Assembly: GCA_910587745.1 (NCBI GenBank) | Contig: CAJUNE010000001.1 | Coordinates: forward strand, 73,267-137,266 | Length of the DNA: 64,000 nucleotides | Origin: an uncultured Bacilli bacterium | Lineage (GTDB): Bacteria > Bacillota_I > Bacilli_A > RF39 > UBA660 | Direction: 5' to 3' | Shown here: positions 54,604 to 62,163 of the stretch, in pieces | Numbering within the stretch: the first letter of the stretch is position 1 | How the letters are laid out: each line of letters begins with the position of its first letter | The notes under the pieces: model-generated | Told to the model about the DNA's origin: nothing | Database searches by the model: none | What the model saw: the letters and a program-made list of their open reading frames with translations, nothing else | Made by a program: the position numbers and the translations under genes

Positions 54604-56178
54604 ATGTTTTATAGAAAAGAGTTAAAATTAAAAGGAAAAAGTGCTTTTTATCGTAATTGGAAAATGTGTATTATAACATGTTTTATATTTACTTTATGTA
54701 TAGGTGGAACAATTATAAGTTTTAGTAATAGTACAGAAGTTGAATATCCTGATAACCTAAATCAAATAAATATCAAATTAAAAGGTGAGAACAATAGTGA
54801 TATTGTTAATGATTTTTTAAATGGCATTAAAGGTAAAGAAGATAATATCCCTGAATTTGAAAATGCAACAGAAGGAGTCTTATCAAATGTTGCTAATAAT
54901 GTTTCCAAATCAGGTTCATATTTATTTGGGGTATTAAATGCAATTAATCAAATGTTATTTAAAGATCACATATGGGCGAGTGTCATTATTTTAATTGGAG
55001 CTTTATGTTCATTATTTTATTGGATATTTGTGAGTAAAGTATTAGAAGTAGGAAATGCCAGATTTTATTTAGAAAACAGAAAATACACGAAAACTAAAAC
55101 TAATAAATTATTAGTAATTTATAAATTAAATAAAACTTGTCATGTTGCTTATACAATGTTTTTAAAAAATTTATATTCTTTATTATGGTGTTTTACTATA
55201 ATTGGTGGTTTTATCAAATACTATTCTTATATGTTAGTGCCTTATATACTCGCTGAAAATCCTAATATGAAACCGAGTGATGTTATAAAACTATCCAGAG
55301 ATATGATGCATGGATATAAGTGGGAAATGTTTAAATTAGACATATCATTTATAGGATGGCAACTCTTAGGATTTCTAACCTTTAATATTGGAAATATTGT
55401 ATTTACAAATCCTTATATGAATACTACCAAAGTTGAAGCCTATATGTATTTAAGAGAATTATCTAAAACAAAAGGAATTAAAAACGCTAGTATGTTATGT
55501 GATAGTAATTTAGATGGTGGTATAGTTTTTGGTGAATATCCTTTATATGAATATATGCTAAAAGAAACTAAAGAAAATAAATGGTTAAGTTTTGATTTTA
55601 ATCGTAATTATTCTTTATGGGACTATGTCTTAATATTCTTTATTTTATCAGGAGTAGGCTGGATATGGGAAGTATTATTACATTTATGTCAGTATGGTAA
55701 TTTTGTCAATCGCGGAACTTTATATGGTCCTTGGTTACCAATCTATGGTGCTGGATGTGTAGCCCTTTTAGTAATTTTAAAGAAGTATCGTAAAAATCCT
55801 TTTATCTATTTTGTTTTAGCCATGATAGTATGTGGTTTAATAGAATATGGTACTAGTGTTTATTTAGAATTAGTCCATCATATGGCTTGGTGGGATTACA
55901 CTGGATTCTTTCTTAATCTAAATGGCCGGGTATGTTTAGAAGGATTATTAGTATTTGGTATTGGTGGGACATTTGTAACATATATTGCAGCACCTTTCAT
56001 CGCTAATATCTTAGATAAAATAAAAAAAGAGCATAAAACTATGATATGTCTTATTCTAGTATGTCTTATCGCTTGTGATTTTTATATATCAGGCAAAACA
56101 CCCAATACAGGTGATGGTGTTACTACCGAGATTAAAGATAGTAAATTAGATAAAATTAAAGAGCAAATAAAAAAATAA
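54604..56178 (+). CDS. DUF975-CmpB-like membrane protein fusion
   Basis: A 524-residue polytopic protein. The first part (residues about 20-290) is like DUF975 with helices near 22-40, 110-140, 195-215 and 255-275. The second (from about 340) is the PF06541 type (putative ABC transporter CmpB): LWDYVLIFFILSGVGWIWEVLLHL, GTLYGPWLPIYGAG and the conserved HMAWWDY. The two are usually separate genes. It ends with a polar tail. Role unknown; a strong small-RNA-like block follows. Confidence 0.72.
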   Translation: MFYRKELKLKGKSAFYRNWKMCIITCFIFTLCIGGTIISFSNSTEVEYPDNLNQINIKLKGENNSDIVNDFLNGIKGKEDNIPEFENATEGVLSNVANNVSKSGSYLFGVLNAINQMLFKDHIWASVIILIGALCSLFYWIFVSKVLEVGNARFYLENRKYTKTKTNKLLVIYKLNKTCHVAYTMFLKNLYSLLWCFTIIGGFIKYYSYMLVPYILAENPNMKPSDVIKLSRDMMHGYKWEMFKLDISFIGWQLLGFLTFNIGNIVFTNPYMNTTKVEAYMYLRELSKTKGIKNASMLCDSNLDGGIVFGEYPLYEYMLKETKENKWLSFDFNRNYSLWDYVLIFFILSGVGWIWEVLLHLCQYGNFVNRGTLYGPWLPIYGAGCVALLVILKKYRKNPFIYFVLAMIVCGLIEYGTSVYLELVHHMAWWDYTGFFLNLNGRVCLEGLLVFGIGGTFVTYIAAPFIANILDKIKKEHKTMICLILVCLIACDFYISGKTPNTGDGVTTEIKDSKLDKIKEQIKK

Positions 56179-56212
56179 TGAAGTTGTAAGATAAATGTAG
56201 GCAAAGAAAAAA

Positions 56213-56309
56213 GCACTTAATACAACTTAGAGCTACATCTAAGAGTTAAGTGCAACCACTTTGCTGGAGGCGCTTAACGACAAAAAGTTATACGCCTCTC
56301 TTTTTTTTG
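56213..56309 (+). ncRNA. Candidate three-hairpin small RNA
   Basis: Three stems: GCACTTAA (56213-56220) with TTAAGTGC (56246-56253), enclosing CTTAGA (56226-56231) with TCTAAG (56238-56243); then GAGGCG (56267-56272) with CGCCTC (56293-56298), containing TAAC/GTTA, followed by eight Ts. The last is a strong terminator; the nested one suggests a stable small RNA or riboswitch-like element, not only a terminator. It follows the membrane gene by 34 bp. No Rfam identity could be recognised by eye. Confidence 0.5.
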
Positions 56310-56448
56310 TATGAAGTTTCCTTCATCTGTATACATTTTATCATACTTTATATTTTAAAGCAATTATTAAATATAAACAAATATGTCAAATAAAATATCT
56401 AAGCTAGTAAAATTAAATAAACTATTTTATAATTAAGGTGGTGGTTAT

Positions 56449-56847
56449 ATGAAAGTGCTCAGTTTAACAGAACCTTTTGCAAGCTTAATAAAAGAAAAAA
56501 AGAAGTTAGTAGAAACTAGAAGTTGGAAAACAAAATATCGTGGTGAATTATATATTCATGCAAGTTTAACTAAAATGCCTAAAACAACATTAGAACGAAA
56601 AGAGTTAATGTCTTTAGTTCAAGATATACCTTTAAATTATGGTTATATTATATGTAAATGTAAATTAGTAGATTGTATTTATATGACTAAAGAATATGCC
56701 CGAAATATGAAAAAGAACAATTACGAGGAATATATATGTGGAATATATGAAGAAGGAAGATATGCTTGGATATTAGAAGATATTGAACCTTTAAAAGAAA
56801 AAATTGAAACCAAAGGTCATTTAGGAGTATGGAATTATGAAGAATAA
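56449..56847 (+). CDS. ASCH-domain protein
   Basis: A 132-residue ASCH (PUA-like) protein: MKVLSLTEPFASLIKEKKKLVETRSWKTKYRGELYIHAS is the classical start, with WKTKYRG and EGRYAWILEDIEPL. ASCH proteins bind RNA or modified nucleosides (for example YqfB is an ac4C amidohydrolase). Preceded by aaggtggtgg. Overlaps the prepilin gene by 11 bp. Confidence 0.87.
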   Translation: MKVLSLTEPFASLIKEKKKLVETRSWKTKYRGELYIHASLTKMPKTTLERKELMSLVQDIPLNYGYIICKCKLVDCIYMTKEYARNMKKNNYEEYICGIYEEGRYAWILEDIEPLKEKIETKGHLGVWNYEE

Positions 56848-57235
56848 AAAAGGATTTACATTAATTGAGATTTTATGTGTAATAGTTATTATTGGCATTT
56901 TATCGGTTATTGCAACTATAAGTATTGTAAATTTATCAAGTAAAAGCAAAGACAATTTATATTGTGCCAAAATAGATTTAATTGAGAATATCGCTGAGAG
57001 TTATGGTATTAAATACGAGTTAGAGTTAAATAATAGTAATGAATTATATAATGGATATAAAAGTTTAAAGATAAAAGTTAATACTTTAGTTGATGCTGGA
57101 AAGTTAGATCCAGACAAGAAAAACGATGTTATAAATCCTAAAGATAATACAGTTATGAATGATATTGATATAATACTTTATTTAAAAAATAATCAAATAA
57201 AGGCTGAAATTCCAAATAATATTTGTGAAAAATAG
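56837..57235 (+). CDS. Orphan type IV prepilin-like protein
   Basis: A 132-residue protein with a prepilin leader: MKNKKG before FTLIEILCVIVIIGILSVIATISIV, cleavage after Gly6, Glu at mature position 5. The C-terminal domain has three cysteines. Similar pseudopilins serve in competence (ComGC/ComGD) or type IV pili; no prepilin peptidase or assembly ATPase is in the window. Overlaps the ASCH gene, so its expression depends on that gene. Confidence 0.82.
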   Translation: MKNKKGFTLIEILCVIVIIGILSVIATISIVNLSSKSKDNLYCAKIDLIENIAESYGIKYELELNNSNELYNGYKSLKIKVNTLVDAGKLDPDKKNDVINPKDNTVMNDIDIILYLKNNQIKAEIPNNICEK

Positions 57236-57276
57236 CATTTTATGTTAGAATATAGCAAAAAAGGGGAGGATACAAT

Positions 57277-58581
57277 ATGAAATGTGTATGTTTAATAGGT
57301 AAACCCAATGTTGGTAAATCAACAATATTTAATAAACTAATAAAAGAAAAAAAATCTATCATAATGGACGAACCAGGTGTAACAAGAGATAGAATATATG
57401 GAAAAGTTACATATAATGAAAAAACATTTTCGGTAATAGATACAGGTGGTTTAGAAAATACAACTGATGATTTTAATAAAGATATAAGAATGCAAGCTGA
57501 GTTAGCTATTGACGAAGCTGATTTAATTCTTTTTGTTGTAGATGGTAAAACCGGACTTGATACAAGTGATTATTTTATTAGGGATATGCTTATAAAAAGT
57601 GGCAAAGAAGTAATTGTCTTAGTAAATAAAATTGATAATAATAAACGTCAAGAAAACATTTATGAATTTTATGAGTTAGGTTTTCCAGTAGTTATGAGTA
57701 TAAGTGGTGAGCACAATTTAGGATTTAAAGAATTATTAGATGCTATAACAAAAGAATTATCAAATGATTTAAAAGAAGAAGAAAGAATTCCTAAGTTTTG
57801 TATAATAGGAAGACCAAATGTTGGAAAAAGTAGTTTAATAAATGCTATATTAAATGAAGAAAGAGCAATTGTTAGTGATATCGCTGGAACAACAAGAGAT
57901 TCCCTAGATACCAAATTTACTTATGATAAAAATGAATATATCGTTATTGATACCGCCGGTTTAAGGAAAAAAGGTCGAATATATGAAAATGTAGAAAAAT
58001 TTAGTTACTTAAGAAGTATGAGAGCAATCGATGAAGCTGATGTATGTTGTGTTGTAATTAGTGCTGAAGATGGTATATTAGAACACGATAAACATATTTT
58101 AGGATATGCTATTGAATCAGGAAAAGGTTTAGTTTTAGTAGTTAATAAATGGGACACTATAAGTAATCCGGATTTAGAAATAAAAAAATGGAAAGAGAAA
58201 ATAGCAAGTGAATTCCAATTTGCTGATTATTTAAAAATAGTATTTTTATCGGCTAAAACTAAAAAAAGAATTCATACTTTAATGCCAGAGATAATAAGTG
58301 CCTATGAAAACAATCATAAAGAAATCAAAACCAGTTTGTTAAATGATGTTATAACAGAAGCAGTAAGCCTAAATGCTCCACCATCATTTAAAGGTAAAAG
58401 ACTTAAAATATACTTTGTAAGTCAAACAGGAGTCCAACCTCCAAAATTTACTTTCCAAGTTAATAATAAAAGACTTATTCATTTTAGCTATGAAAGATAT
58501 TTAGAAAACAAACTAAGAGAAAATTTTGATTTAACAGGAACCCCAATAATGCTCCAATTTAAAACCAAAAATGAAGATTAA
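57277..58581 (+). CDS. der: GTPase Der (EngA)
   Basis: Der assists 50S assembly. The 434-residue protein has two G domains: G1 in GKPNVGKSTIF (residues 8-18) and GRPNVGKSSLIN (about 181), switch GTTRDSL, NKID and NKWD, and the C-terminal KH-like domain. Starts after ggggagg. Conserved neighbour is often a ribosome-biogenesis gene. Confidence 0.97.
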   Translation: MKCVCLIGKPNVGKSTIFNKLIKEKKSIIMDEPGVTRDRIYGKVTYNEKTFSVIDTGGLENTTDDFNKDIRMQAELAIDEADLILFVVDGKTGLDTSDYFIRDMLIKSGKEVIVLVNKIDNNKRQENIYEFYELGFPVVMSISGEHNLGFKELLDAITKELSNDLKEEERIPKFCIIGRPNVGKSSLINAILNEERAIVSDIAGTTRDSLDTKFTYDKNEYIVIDTAGLRKKGRIYENVEKFSYLRSMRAIDEADVCCVVISAEDGILEHDKHILGYAIESGKGLVLVVNKWDTISNPDLEIKKWKEKIASEFQFADYLKIVFLSAKTKKRIHTLMPEIISAYENNHKEIKTSLLNDVITEAVSLNAPPSFKGKRLKIYFVSQTGVQPPKFTFQVNNKRLIHFSYERYLENKLRENFDLTGTPIMLQFKTKNED

Positions 58582-58614
58582 AAGTGTAAATAAACGAAAA
58601 ATTACACTTTTTTT
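58582..58614 (+). terminator. Terminator of der
   Basis: agtgtaa and ttacact form a stem with loop ataaacgaaaaa, followed by ttttttta. Confidence 0.85.
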
Positions 58615-58813
58615 AATTTTTACAGATTTTAACATTTTAGCAAGGATTTTACTAAAATCGCGTTGCATTTGCAACATTTAGCAACAGATTTTATATTTTC
58701 TGCTTAGCAGATTTTGAAAAATCTGTATTTTGACTCCTAATAATCTATATGATACACTTCACTTGTAGAAATTTTAAAAATAAAAAAGTTTTAAGAAAGT
58801 GAGGTGTTTTAAA

Positions 58814-59917
58814 ATGTCTACAATTAAAGAAATATATTCAATGTTAGAAACTAACTTAACAGAATTTAAATATCAAGATACAGATAATGTTGTTGAAGAT
58901 GTTTGTTCTATTATTGATTCAGCACAATCTTACGCTCACCAAGCAGTAAATATTGCCTTGGTAAAAAGAAATTGGCTAATAGGCTATCGAATAGCTAAAG
59001 AAGAATTAAAAGGGCTTAAAAGGGCAGAATATGGAGAAGAAGTTATAAAATATTTAGCAAAAAACTTAACTGAGAAATATGGTAAAGGATTTGAACAAAG
59101 AAATTTATATTACTTTTTACAATTTTATAAAAAATTTAATAAGATTTTGCACACAGTGAGTGCACAATCTAAAGGCCTACTATCTTGGTCTCATTATCGC
59201 GTGTTACTACAAGTTGAAGATAAAGAAGCTCGAGACTGGTATGAAAGTGAAGCTTACAAGGAGATGTGGAGCGTTAGAACCCTACAAAGAAATGTTTCAT
59301 CACAATATTATTATCGTTTATTAAGTTCAAAATCTTTAAGTAACAAAGGAAAAGAAAAAGATAATAATGAATATAATCAAAAACTAGAATTTATTAAGAA
59401 CCCTGTAATCGCAGAATTTTTAGGTTTTTCTTTGGACAACAAATATACAGAAAATGAGCTTGAAACATGTATAATAAATAATTTACAAAAATTTTTAATG
59501 GAATTAGGAAAAGGCTATGCATTTGTAAGCAGACAGGTTCACATTCATACAGAAAAAGAAGAGTATTATATAGACTTAGTATTTTACAATTATATCTTAA
59601 AATGTTTTGTTTTAATTGATTTAAAAACTAGTAAAATTAGGCATCAGGATATAGGCCAAATGGATATGTATGTTAGAATGTATGATGAATTAAAAAGAAA
59701 TAAAGATGATAATCCTACTATTGGAATTGTATTATGTGCTGATACTGATGAAGATATTGCGAAGTATTCTATTTTAAAAGAAAATGAACAGCTTTTTGCT
59801 ACTAAGTATAAACTATACTTACCAAGTGAAGAAGAATTAAGAAAAGAGATAGAGAAGCAGAAATTATTATTTGAATTAAATGTGCAAAATAAAAAAACTT
59901 CTCGGAAGAAGATTTAA
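58814..59917 (+). CDS. DUF1016 (YhcG-like) PD-(D/E)XK nuclease
   Basis: A 367-residue protein with the DUF1016 N-terminal helical domain (VNIALVKRNWLIGYRIA, YFLQFYKKF, LSWSHYRVLL) and a C-terminal PDDEXK nuclease (YYIDLVFYN, LIDLKTSK, DIGQMDMY). ATG 58814 is chosen since gaggtg stands 10 bases before. YhcG-type proteins are predicted DNA nucleases of unclear role, often by mobile DNA and toxin-antitoxin or restriction loci. A divergent or convergent XRE gene follows; the next gene is on the minus strand and overlaps by 4 bp at the 3' end. Confidence 0.88.
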   Translation: MSTIKEIYSMLETNLTEFKYQDTDNVVEDVCSIIDSAQSYAHQAVNIALVKRNWLIGYRIAKEELKGLKRAEYGEEVIKYLAKNLTEKYGKGFEQRNLYYFLQFYKKFNKILHTVSAQSKGLLSWSHYRVLLQVEDKEARDWYESEAYKEMWSVRTLQRNVSSQYYYRLLSSKSLSNKGKEKDNNEYNQKLEFIKNPVIAEFLGFSLDNKYTENELETCIINNLQKFLMELGKGYAFVSRQVHIHTEKEEYYIDLVFYNYILKCFVLIDLKTSKIRHQDIGQMDMYVRMYDELKRNKDDNPTIGIVLCADTDEDIAKYSILKENEQLFATKYKLYLPSEEELRKEIEKQKLLFELNVQNKKTSRKKI

Positions 59918-60177
59918 TTATTTACTTTTTGTTTCTCATCAATTCGTTTTTTATCTATTACATGATTTTCATTATATAAAATTAAATCATTAATATGAAC
60001 TTTTAACTTTTTAGCTAATTCTTCTACATAATCAAAAGAAATATTAGCTTTACCTCTTTCGACTTTAGCTAAATATTTAGGATTTAGTTCTAGTCCTAAA
60101 TAAAATTTTTCTTGTGATAAACCACTTTTATATCTATAATATTTCAAATTTATGCCAACTATATTTCTTAACTTCAT
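59914..60177 (-). CDS. XRE-family regulator
   Basis: An 87-residue HTH-3 protein: GINLKYYRYKSGLSQEKFYLGLELNPKYLAKVERGKANISFDYVEELAKKLK. It resembles the XRE protein of the tRNA-Phe element (both share ...NLKYYR...LSQEKF). Convergent with the nuclease gene (4-bp overlap) and divergent from another XRE gene. Probable regulator of the nuclease region. Confidence 0.85.
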   Translation of the reverse strand: MKLRNIVGINLKYYRYKSGLSQEKFYLGLELNPKYLAKVERGKANISFDYVEELAKKLKVHINDLILYNENHVIDKKRIDEKQKVNN

Positions 60178-60249
60178 AAAACTAACTCCTCACACTTAAT
60201 ATTATTGATAAATTATCACAATGTCTACCCACACATAGCAACACAAAAT

Positions 60250-60278
60250 TTGACATTGAAAAGTTTTTGGTATATTAT
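60250..60278 (+). promoter_or_regulatory. Promoter of the 60297 XRE gene
   Basis: TTGACA at 60250-60255, 17-bp spacer, TATTAT at 60273-60278. Confidence 0.75.
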
Positions 60279-60296
60279 ATATCTAATGGAGGAGTT

Positions 60297-60515
60297 ATGG
60301 TGAAAAGTAGTACCAAAGTAAATTTTAAGTTACAGAACTTAAGAAAAGAGCATAATATGTCTTACGAAGCAGTTGCGAAAGAGCTAGGAATTTGTAAAGC
60401 TTATTATTGGCAACTTGAAAATGGTAATCGTAGGGTATATTATGATTTAGCTTTAAAAATCGCAAAAGTTTTTAAGTTAAAACCTGATGATATCTTTTAT
60501 GATTATTATAAATAA
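60297..60515 (+). CDS. Small XRE-family regulator
   Basis: A 72-residue HTH-3 protein: KLQNLRKEHNMSYEAVAKELGICKAYYWQLENGNRRVYYDLALKIAKVFKLKPDDIF. ATG 60297 is chosen because ggagg stands 6 bases before. The ORF opened earlier, but that start has no site. Divergent from the XRE at 59914. Confidence 0.85.
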   Translation: MVKSSTKVNFKLQNLRKEHNMSYEAVAKELGICKAYYWQLENGNRRVYYDLALKIAKVFKLKPDDIFYDYYK

Positions 60516-60561
60516 ACAAAAAGTACTTTCTAACATATAATGTGTTAGGAGGTATTTTTTT

Positions 60562-60801
60562 ATGTTAGACGATTCATTTTTTAAGAAAGTTGAAAAGAAA
60601 ACAAAGGTGGACAAAAATACCATTATAGGACTTGCTGAAAAATTACAAAAAGGAAACATGAAAGATGAAAAAACACTAAGTGAAGTAATAGACACACTAA
60701 GTAAGATGACAGGCAAAAAAGTCAACAAAGATTTAAAAGAAAAGATTATCAAAAAAGTTGTAAATGATGATGTTCCAAATGGAGTAGATAAAATGTTTTA
60801 G
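60562..60801 (+). CDS. Stage VI sporulation protein F-like
   Basis: A 79-residue protein resembling SpoVIF: DDSFFKKVEKKTKVDKNTIIGLAEKLQKGNMKDEKTLSEVIDTLSKMTGKKVNKDLKEKIIKKVV. SpoVIF acts in coat assembly of Bacillus spores. A dyad (ctaaca...tgttag, 60531-60549) covers the region before its ribosome site taggagg. It hints that this lineage has, or had, spore formation; other spore genes are not in the window. Confidence 0.75.
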   Translation: MLDDSFFKKVEKKTKVDKNTIIGLAEKLQKGNMKDEKTLSEVIDTLSKMTGKKVNKDLKEKIIKKVVNDDVPNGVDKMF

Positions 60802-60868
60802 AATTTTAAATGTTTTTCTTGCCAATTACTATGTATATTTGCTATAATAACTATCAGGTGGAGTCAAA

Positions 60869-61393
60869 ATGAATCAAGTAAAAAATGTTATTGATATTTT
60901 AAATTCTTTAGAGGGCATAGAGTATGGCTGGATGGATATAGAAAAGAATACTCATATTAATACTGATAAAGGATATAAAAAGAATTATGTTTTATCATCA
61001 CCTGAAGAAGTAGTGAAGAATTCTTTAGGCACATGCTTTGACTTAGTGGAACTTGAACGAAGTTACTTTAAAAGTATAGGTGCTAAATTTAATACCTATT
61101 TTATGATTTACTATGAATCTAAAAAAATGTTTACCCATACATTTGTAGTTTATGAAGAAAATGAAAAGTTTTATTGGTTTGAATATTCTTGGGCTAATAA
61201 TAAAGGAATCCACGAATATTTAAGTTTATATGATTTACTAACTGATGTTAGAGAGAAATTTAAAAAGAATAACAATTTAAAATTTATGGATTTAGATTAC
61301 TTATGTGTATATAAATATAAAAAACCTAAATATCATATTGGCTTAAAAGATTTATATAAACATTGTGAATCTGGAGAAAATGTAATTATATAA
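60869..61393 (+). CDS. Transglutaminase-like protein
   Basis: A 174-residue protein with the transglutaminase/protease-like core: Cys in LGTCFDLVELER, His in MFTHTFVVY, and a further acid in WFEYSWA. Cytoplasmic (no signal). Substrate unknown; resembles predicted peptidases used in phage or toxin loci. Starts after caggtgga. Confidence 0.75.
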   Translation: MNQVKNVIDILNSLEGIEYGWMDIEKNTHINTDKGYKKNYVLSSPEEVVKNSLGTCFDLVELERSYFKSIGAKFNTYFMIYYESKKMFTHTFVVYEENEKFYWFEYSWANNKGIHEYLSLYDLLTDVREKFKKNNNLKFMDLDYLCVYKYKKPKYHIGLKDLYKHCESGENVII

Positions 61394-61396
61394 AAC

Positions 61397-61425
61397 TTGT
61401 AAGAAATTAGATTTTATGCTATAAT
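61397..61425 (+). promoter_or_regulatory. Promoter of the thrS T-box leader
   Basis: TTGTAA (61397-61402), 17-bp spacer, TATAAT (61420-61425). Confidence 0.7.
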
Positions 61426-61439
61426 CATAAGTAGAAACA

Positions 61440-61663
61440 AGCAATTGTTTAATTAATACAATGATGAAAGACGAGATTTATAAATATTTGTTTTTTAGAG
61501 AGTTAACGTTTGGTGCAAGTTAATAAATAAATTTATAAGTTACTACTTTCTAGTAGAAGATTAATATCTTCCGTTACTCGCGATAAGAGAAATTAAGTAA
61601 AATAAAGGATGGTACCGCAAGACATTGCTCCTTAGGAGTGTGACTTGTGGTTTTTATTTTTTA
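61440..61663 (+). promoter_or_regulatory. T-box riboswitch leader of the DUF5680-thrS operon
   Basis: The T-box core aaggatggtaccgcaag lies at 61606-61622; Stem I has agagagtt and apical ggtgcaag. A candidate specifier ACT (Thr) occurs twice in gttACTACTttc near 61543. A terminator hairpin gacattgctcctt...gagtgtgacttgtgg with ttttatttttt precedes the gene. Starvation for Thr should raise the transcript. Confidence 0.9.
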
Positions 61664-61673
61664 GGAGGAAAAA

Positions 61674-62150
61674 ATGAATATAGAAGAGTTAAAAGAATTT
61701 TTAGTAAAAGCTAAGAAAAGTACTTATGCTAATATCAATGCACCTAAAATAGCTTCTAAAAGATTAGATTCTAAAGACTATGAATATGAAGAAATAAATA
61801 ATGGTAATAAATACACTTATCATGATACCTATTTTGGTGGTATTAATTTTATGGGTGAAGAAATAGTCTATATAAATGATTTACCAGTATGGGGAATGAA
61901 TTATTATGGAGTAACAATTGATAGTAATTTAAGTGAAGAAGCTATGGATAAAGCATTAAGGCCTGCTCTAATGCAAGTCGGAACAGATAACACAATACCA
62001 GTTCGTGGACCTAAAAAGTACACTAATGAAGAGTATTTATATAGTTTTACTTGTAATGATGGTTTAGATAAATTTCAAGGCACAGAACAAATTAAAAAGA
62101 ATGACGAATTAGTATATGAGCTACATTGTCATGGTGGTTTAATAAAATAA
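61674..62150 (+). CDS. DUF5680 protein between T-box and thrS
   Basis: A 158-residue DUF5680 protein: NIEELKEFLVKAKKSTYA, then GGINFMGEEIVYINDLPVWGMNYYG, and a final LVYELHCHGGLIK. Function unknown. It lies directly after the T-box and 13 bp before thrS, so it is expressed under threonyl-tRNA control. Ribosome site taggaggaaa. Confidence 0.85.
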   Translation: MNIEELKEFLVKAKKSTYANINAPKIASKRLDSKDYEYEEINNGNKYTYHDTYFGGINFMGEEIVYINDLPVWGMNYYGVTIDSNLSEEAMDKALRPALMQVGTDNTIPVRGPKKYTNEEYLYSFTCNDGLDKFQGTEQIKKNDELVYELHCHGGLIK

Positions 62151-62163
62151 AGGAGGAAATAAA

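Noticed and set aside
58620..58790. CRISPR-like repeats after der
   Set aside because: Short agatttt and gcaaca motifs recur, but there are no regular repeats and spacers; likely hairpins of non-coding sequence.
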